In this document: one piece after another, positions 56,838-64,000 of the stretch | Layout of the letters: every line of letters starts with the position of its first letter | How positions within the stretch are numbered: position 1 is the stretch's first letter | DNA from: Nemophila menziesii | Taxonomy: Eukaryota > Streptophyta > Magnoliopsida > Boraginales > Hydrophyllaceae | NCBI GenBank assembly: GCA_029959085.1 | Contig: JARWIR010000016.1 | Span: 22,577,499 to 22,641,498 of the forward strand | Direction of reading: 5' to 3' | Length of the DNA: 64,000 bases | Made by a program: the position numbers and the translations under genes | Notes under the pieces: generated by a model | What the model was told of the DNA's origin: nothing | The model's database searches: none | Seen by the model: the letters and a program-made list of their open reading frames with translations, nothing else

Positions 56838-59800
56838 ATGAAGGCAAAGCGAAAGAGGGCATTAGAAGTGGTGAGATATTATTTGTTATAATTTTTTCAT
56901 GATCAATTTAATTGTTTTGAAGTCTATTTTAATTATCTATTCGAGGGTTTTGTAGCGTGAATTATTCCTTTTTCCAGATTATTTTTTCTAATTGTGAGTT
57001 GATTTTTGTTTATATTCCTTCAATTGAACTATAATTTGAGTTAATTGGCCACTTTTTAAAATTAAACCGATTGTGGGCTGAGGTTGTTAATTTGCTATGG
57101 AGAATTAAGTTTGAGTCTTTTGTACTGATTTCTGCTTTACTATTTTTTTTTAATTGAACACTTTTGAGTGATGTGCGCAGATTTATTTGTAAGTAATCAC
57201 TATTTTTAATTTGATATTTTTTTTATCAAAGCCCTATCTATTACCTTATCTGAATGTAGTTTATTATATGCAAAATTGATCCAGCATTGCTTATGGTCTA
57301 CGATTTGAACATTTAAATTAACATTTTTCTGTATAACTAGAGGTCTTGAATTATCTCACGGTTAATGTTATTGGTATCTGATAGTTGGGGATTTCTGAGT
57401 GTTATTGAATTGTGTAAATTGCACCATTGGTTTGTGTAATTTGTGCAGATATCAAATTTATATTATTGCCAATTTATTCCTCTCACACTGGTATTCTTGC
57501 TATTGTTCTGAAACACATGGTTATGTTTGGCTATTTCACATAACTTAAGGACCAGTGGATTTATCCTAGTGAATATGTCAGTGTCTTAAAAGGCGTCCTA
57601 GGTGTTAGAAAGTCCACTGCCTTGTATAAAATGTCCTTTTATAGACGAGATTTCTTCATCAGATATTTGGTTGAACTAATGAATAACTTTAAGTGGTAGT
57701 GAATTTAAGTTATTATGTCCTTTGGGGGATCTGAAAATTCTGTTTGCGTGAGTTCTTGAAGGTTTTCCAATGCATCATGGATGTTCTTGTTACTATATTG
57801 TATAGTTTTGCAGGTTAATTTGATATGTTTAAATGCTAACCTTTTTTTTTTGCTTCATGCAGCCTCCAAAAATCAGATCCTTTATAAATAGTGTTATTAC
57901 TACTCCACTCGAGAATATAGAAGAAATTCTAAAAAAATTTGTTTGGGAATTTGATAAGGTGCGTTTACAATCTAGTGCTTCCTCTCTGTAACAATTTATC
58001 GAACACTGTCTTGATACTTCTCTTTATTTGTAAATGCAGGGTGATTTTCATCATTGGGTTGACCTTTTTAATCACTTTGACACCTTTTTTGATAAATTCA
58101 TTAAAACCAGGAAGGATCTACAGCTTGAGGATAACTTTCTAGAATCCGATCCTCCCTTTCCTAGAGAAGCTATTCTTCAGATCTTGCGCGTAATAAGGAT
58201 CATCTTAGAGAACTGTACAAACAAACACTTCTACAGTTCGTATGAGGTACATATTCATTAATCTTTTGTTGCTTAATTTGGTTCATAATTTCTGTAAATT
58301 GACCCTATTTATTAAATCTTGTGCAGAATCATTTATCGTGTTTGCTTGCTTCTACTGATGGAGAAGTGGTTGAGGCTTGCTTACAAACACTAGTGGCTTT
58401 TCTAAAGAAAACACTCGGAAAGTACATAATAAGAGATGCATCTCTTAGTTCAAAGCTATTCTCTATCGCGCAAGGTTGGGGTGGAAAAGAAGAAGGCCTT
58501 GGATTAATCGCTTGTCTCATGCAAAATGGTTCCGATCCAATCGCGTATGAGTTAGGTGGGACCCTTCATTTCGAGTTTTACGCGATGAACGAATCGTCAA
58601 ATCAAGATCATGGTTTAAAAGTCATTCATATACCAAACGTGAGTACAAGACCAGAAACTGATCTCGAATTGTTGAACAAGTTAATCACTGAATACAAGGT
58701 CCCACAAAGTTTGAGATTCTCTCTTTTGACGAGGCTACGTTTCGCAAGAGCTTTTAACTCGTTAGAGTCTCGACAACAATACACATGCATTCGCTTATAC
58801 GCGTTCATGGTTCTTGTACAAGCTTGTGGTGAACCCGAGAAATTAACAACTTTTTTCAACTCGGAACCGGAATTTATAAATGAATTGGTTACTTTATTAA
58901 GTTACGAAGATTCAGCTCCCGAGAAAATCCGAATCTTGTGTCTACTTTCCTTGGTTTCACTTTGTCATGATCGTTCAAGACAACCAACTGTATTAACTGC
59001 CGTAACTTCTGGTGGACACCGTGGTATTTTATCAAGTCTCATGCAAAAATCGATCGATTCTGTGGTAAATAATTCATCGAAACTATCAGTGGTTTTTGCC
59101 GAGGCTTTGTTATCACTTGTAACTGTTTTAGTTTCTTCTTCATCGGGTTGCTCAGCTATGCGTGAAGCTGGATTTATACCAACTCTTTTACCTTTATTAA
59201 AAGATACAAATCCTATGCACTTGCATTTAGTAAGTACAGCTGTACATGTTTTGGAAGCTTTCATGGATTATAGCAACCCAGCTGCAGCACTTTTCCGAGA
59301 CTTAGGGGGTTTAGACGATACAATATCGCGTCTAAAGATCGAAGTGTCGCATTTCGAAAATGTTGAAGTGAATCAAGTGACTGTTCTTGCTTCTTCATCG
59401 CTCGAGAATAATACACATTCCGATGCATTGATTTCGTATCATCGTAGATTATTATTGAAATCTTTACTACGTGCGATTTCTTTAGGAACTTACGCACCTG
59501 GAACAGCTGCTCGTATATACGGTTCAGAAGAGAGTTTATTACCACATTGTTTATGTACTATTTTCAAACGAGCGAAAGATTTTGGTGGTGGTGTTTTTTC
59601 TTTAGCAGCTACAGTTATGAGTGATTTGATTCATAAAGATCCAACATGTTTTGCTGTTTTAGAAGCAGCTGGACTTCCTAATGCATTCATGGATGCTGTA
59701 ATGGAGGGTGTACTTTGCTCTGCTGAAGCTATTACTTGCATACCTCAGTGTTTAGATGCTTTGTGTTTGAATAATAGAGGTCTTCAAGCTGTTAAGGATC

Positions 59801-62800
59801 GTAAAGCTTTGAGATGCTTTGTGAAGATTTTCACTTCTAGAAGCTATTTACGTGCCTTAACTGGTGATACTCCTGCTTCTTTATCAAGCAGTTTGGATGA
59901 ATTGATGCGTCATTCTTCAACTCTTCGTGAGCCTGGAGTTGAAATGTTGATCGAGATTTTGAATAATATTGGTAAACTTGGATCTGGACTTGAAGTTGCT
60001 GCTCCATTATCCACTGATTTAGCAAGCTCTTCAGTACCTGTTCCTATGGTAACTGATAATGAAGTATCTAATGATGCATCGGTTAATGTTGAGACGTTTC
60101 TTCCTGATTGTATAAACAATACTTGTCGTCTTCTTGAAACGATCCTTCAGAATTCTGACACGTGTCGGATGTTTGTGGAGAAGAAGGGAATTGAAGCGGT
60201 TTTGCAGTTATTTAATTTATCGTGCATGCCCCTTTCGGTTTCGATTGGTCAAAGTGTATCTATTGCGTTCAAGAACTTCTCTCAACAGCATTCCGCTTCA
60301 CTTGCTCGATCCGTATGCTCGTTTTTGAAGGAATTCATAAAGTCTGCGAATGAAATCCTAGTTTTGATCGGTGGGACCCACCTTGCTCAGATGGAAGTTT
60401 CGAAGAGGACCGAGATTCTGAGGTGTCTTTCTAGCCTTGAAGGTGTATTAGCGCTTTCAAATTCCTTACTGAAAGGTACGACAGCTGTTATAACGGAATT
60501 AGGTACAGCAGATGCTGATGTGTTAAAGGATCTTGGACGAGCGTATAAAGAAATATTATGGCAAGTCTCTCTTTGCTGTGATTCGAAAGTAGATAAAAAG
60601 GAAGTGGGACCCGAGAGTTCCGATGTAGAAGCTGCTTCGAATTCGAATTCAGGTGGTCGAGAAAGTGATGATGATACTAATAATCTAACCTCGTTAAGAT
60701 ACATGCCTGTTACTATGAGAAACGCAATTCAATCTCAATGGGGTGGTGAACGAGAGTTTCTTTCGGTTATTCGATCCGCCGAAGGGATTACTCGTCGTAG
60801 TCGTCACGGTTTGGGACGTATCCGTGGTGGAAGGACAGGTGGCAGAAGTTTAGAAGCTTTCCAAATCGACCCTGAAATTATATCCGAAACTTCAGCTCAT
60901 GTGATTCCAAAGAATAAAACCCCCGAAGCTCTTGTTTCAGATAATCTCAACAAAATCGCATCCACTATGCGTTCCTTCTTCACTGCGCTTGTGAAAGGAT
61001 TCACTTCACCAAATCGTAGAAGAATCGAGAGTGGATCGTTAAGTTCAGCTTCTAAAAGTGTCGGAACTGCTTTAGCCAAAGTCTTTCTTGATGCCCTTGG
61101 TTTTTCAGGGTACCCTAACTTAGCAGGGCTTGATATTTCGTTATCCGTTAAATGTCGCTATCTTGGGAAAGTCGTGGATGATATGATTTCGTTGACGTAT
61201 GATACTAGACGACGCACTTGTTACACAGCGATGGTTAATAACTTTTATGTCCATGGAACTTTCAAAGAGCTTCTCACTACTTTCGAAGCTACGAGTCAGT
61301 TGTTATGGACACTACCTTATATTCCGACACCTGGCGTTACTGATACCGAGAAGAGTGGTAAGCTAACTCATAGTCCATGGCTTCTCGAGACACTAAAAAG
61401 TTATAGCCGATTACTCGACCATTTCGTGAACTCTTCTGTGTTATTATCAGCAACTTCAACTTCCCAGTCTCAACTTCTTGTCCAGCCTGTAGCTGTTGGT
61501 TTATCGATTGGTTTGTTTCCGGTCCCGCGGGACCCGGAAGTTTTTGTTCGTATGCTTCAATCTCAAGTTCTGGATGTTATACTTCCTGTTTGGAATCATC
61601 CTTTGTTTCCTCAATGTAACTTGGATTTCATCACTTATATTGTTTCGCTAATTACACATATATACAGTGGGATCGGAGATGTGAAACAGAGTAACCGAAA
61701 CGGTTTATCGAGAAGTACTGCTCAACGTATAGTATCAGCTCCTCCACCTGATGAAGGTACAATTTCCACCATTGTTGAGATGGGTTTCACTAGAGCTAGG
61801 GCTGAGGAAGCTTTGAGAAGAGTCGAAACAAATAGTGTCGAAATGGCTATGGAATGGCTGTTTACTCATGCGGAAGATCCTGTACAAGATGATGATGAGC
61901 TGGCGCGTGCACTTGCTTTATCTTTGGGAAGCTCGTCAGATTCATCGAAACTTGATAGCTCGGGAAAATCAGACGATTTACTAGCGGAAGAAGGTCAAAC
62001 GAAAGCACCTCCGGTCGATGATATATTGACTGCGATTATGAAGTTGTTTCAGAGTAATGATTCGATGGCTTATTCTTTATCGGATTTGCTTGTGACGCTA
62101 TGTAATAGGAATAAAGGAGAAGGGCGTGAGAAGATAATTTCGTATCTTGTTCAGCAATTGAAGCTTTGTCCGTTGGAATTTACTAATGATAGTAGTGCTG
62201 CTTTATCTATGGTTTCTCATACTCTGGTTTTGCTTCTTTCGGAAGATGCTAATGCTCGTGAAATTGCTGCTAAAAACGGTGTTGTATCTGTGGCCATTGA
62301 TATCTTGATGAGCTTGAAAGCTCGAACTGAGGCGGAATGTGGGCCGTTGATTTCGAAATGCATCAGTGCGTTGCTTCTGATCTTGGATAATCTTTTGCAA
62401 TCTAGACCTAGTTTATCGATTGATGGGACTGTGGCTGGATCTGGAGCTGGAACTGGAACTTTACCTGATGATTCAGCAGAAGAGCATAACTCGAACGAGA
62501 AAAAATCTGATGATTTAGGTAAAGAATCTGATCTAGATCCTGTTTTCGAGAAGATATTTGGAAAGTCTACCGGGTATTTGACCATGGAGGATAGTCATGG
62601 ATTGTTGATAATCTCGTGTGAGTTGATGAAACAGCATGTACCAGCTATAGTTATGCAGGCTGTTCTACAAGTGTGTGCGCGTTTAACAAAAACACATTCT
62701 TTATCAATGGAATTTCTCGAAAATGGAGGTATGGTTTCGCTTTTTAATCTTCCGAGAAGCTGTTTTTTCCCAGGGTATGACACATTAGCATCTGCTATAA

Positions 62801-64000
62801 TTCGCCATCTTTTGGAAGATCCTCAAACTCTCCAAACAGCTATGGAGTTAGAGATACGACAAACTTTAAGTGGAAGCCGTCACGCTGGTCATGTTTCTGT
62901 AAAGACGTTTTTGACCTCAATGGCGCCTGTTATATCGAGGGACCCAGGGATCTTCATGAAAGCAGCTTCATCAGTTTGTGAGCTAGAATCATCTGGAGGA
63001 AGAACTTTCGTTGTGTTATCAAAGGATAAGGAAAAAGAGAAAGAAAAGACGAAAGTATCTGGGGTTGTTGAACAAGGAGTGTCCTTTAGTGAATGTGTTC
63101 GAATAACTGAAACTAAAGCACAAGATGGTGGTGGTCTGAGCAAGTGTTTGAAAAGCAGTCATAAAAAGTTCCCTGTAAATCTTACTCAAGTGATTGATCA
63201 TCTTCTGGAAATTTTGTTATCAGATCGAAGTGAAGAGGAAGATTGTGCAGGTGAGGGAAGTTCCATGGAAGTAGATGAAGCTACTACTAAGATGAAGGGT
63301 AAGACAAAAGTTGATGAGGTAAAGAAGATTGAATCTGAATCTGACAGAGTTTCTGAGAAATCAGCTGGGTTAGCGAAGGTTACTTTTGTACTCAAGCTAT
63401 TGAGTGATATTCTTTTGATGTATGTACAAGCTGTGAGTGTTATCTTGAAACGAGATCTTGAAATCTGTCAGCTCGGATCTGGTGGAATAGTTCATCATGT
63501 TCTTCATCGGTTACTTATCATTCCAACGAATAAAACTGCGGGCCCAGATGAGTTGCGTGATAAATTATCGGAAAAAGCTTCATGGTTTTTAGTGGTTTTG
63601 TCAGGTAGATCTAGCGAAGGGCGAAGAAGGGTGATTAGTGAACTTGTCAAGGCTTTAACTTCTTTCTCAAACTCGGAAACCGGTTCATTATTGCCAGATA
63701 AGAAAGTTCTTGCTTTTGTTGATTTGGTATATTCGATCCTCTCGAAAAATTCATCCTCTACAAACTTACCTGGTTCGGGTTGTTCACCTGATATAGCAAA
63801 AAACATGATCGAAGGAGGAGTAGTTCAATGTCTCTCTTCTATTCTTCAAGTAATCGATTTGGATTATCCTGATGCTCCTAAAGTTGTGAACCTTATACTC
63901 AAGTCTTTAGAGAGTTTAACCAGAGCTGCCAATACTATCGAGCAAGTAGGTAAGTCCGATTCAGTTAACAAGAAAAAAGAAGCGGGCCCACCAGATGTGA
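56838..64000 (+). CDS. UPL1: E3 ubiquitin-protein ligase UPL1/UPL2-like (HECT), N-terminal half
   Basis: Plant UPL1/UPL2 are giant HECT ligases (about 3.7 k residues) that attach ubiquitin to target proteins. Exons: 56838-56870, 57863-57958, 58040-58246, and 58327 to the window end, with GT..AG borders, all between codons. The start MKAKRKRALE matches the family's short basic N-terminus. Exons 2-3 encode FVWEFDKGDFHHWVDLFNHF and NCTNKHFYSSYE, the start of the DUF908 armadillo-like region. Exon 4 holds LEIDYSNPAA-type segments such as MDYSNPAAALFRDLGGLDDT (about residue 425) and DFGGGVFSLAATVMSDLIHK of DUF913. A UBA domain lies at 61750-61863 (IVEMGFTRARAEEALRRVET; about residue 1255) and a UIM at 61888-61932 (DDDELARALALSLGSS; about residue 1300). 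Acidic DUF4414 and the catalytic HECT domain would lie beyond the window. No stop or frameshift was seen in about 2000 residues. UPL1 and UPL2 cannot be told apart here. Confidence 0.93.

Overview
The window is eukaryotic plant nuclear DNA. It holds spliced introns with GT..AG borders, a miR156-type hairpin, plant-type LINEs with a C-terminal RNase H, Ty1/copia elements, CACTA/MULE/Harbinger/Stowaway/SINE sequences, and the 5' part of a plant UPL1/UPL2-type HECT ubiquitin ligase gene. It is clearly an angiosperm, most likely a eudicot; the species cannot be named from sequence alone. Almost the whole first 55 kb is an AT-rich pile of nested, mostly dead transposons. I can support only two host genes with confidence: a MIR156-like gene near 13.2 kb (minus strand) and the UPL1/2-like gene from 56.8 kb to the window end (plus strand, running off the edge).

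Layout. 0-5.4 kb: a 1.5-kb solo LTR-type element (family A, TSD CTTGA) in a short tandem repeat, then a decayed minus-strand CACTA transposase whose upstream end is at 5350. 7.3-11.1 kb: a degenerate plus-strand copia split by a second family-A element (TSD GGTGT). 12.4-14.1 kb: a foldback element, the MIR156-like hairpin, and a tandem array holding duplicated TATA-type promoters and a long GA tract. 14.3-20.3 kb: a LINE 3' end interrupted by a nearly intact plus-strand CACTA element (three transposase exons, one in-frame stop, one frameshift). 20.3-31.6 kb: copia B (minus, 5' LTR 22442-23562) and copia A (minus, 23886-30928, TSD CTTCT) nested in one LINE. Copia A carries an internal 0.63-kb duplication flanking 1.7 kb of foreign sequence with an exon-like fragment.

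31.6-44 kb: LINE 3' fragments on both strands, an AT-rich array of inverted short repeats, an element made of GCCTAGGCG-like motifs, a MULE transposase remnant, a truncated copia-B-like LTR, and Harbinger and Stowaway MITEs. 44.6-49.4 kb: a SINE with target duplication, an orphan exon-like segment, and a gag-only LTR element whose two LTRs differ by two later insertions. 50.0-54.4 kb: a LINE with endonuclease, reverse transcriptase, zinc-binding and RNase H regions, broken by two TAG codons and one frameshift. 55.5-56.2 kb: a large inverted repeat immediately upstream of the UPL1/2 promoter.

The transposon proteins do not form one pathway; they record successive insertions whose relative order can be read from the nesting. 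The most notable biological signals are the MIR156-like locus with an expanded promoter/leader array, the foreign exon-like sequence inside copia A, and the long foldback abutting the UPL promoter.
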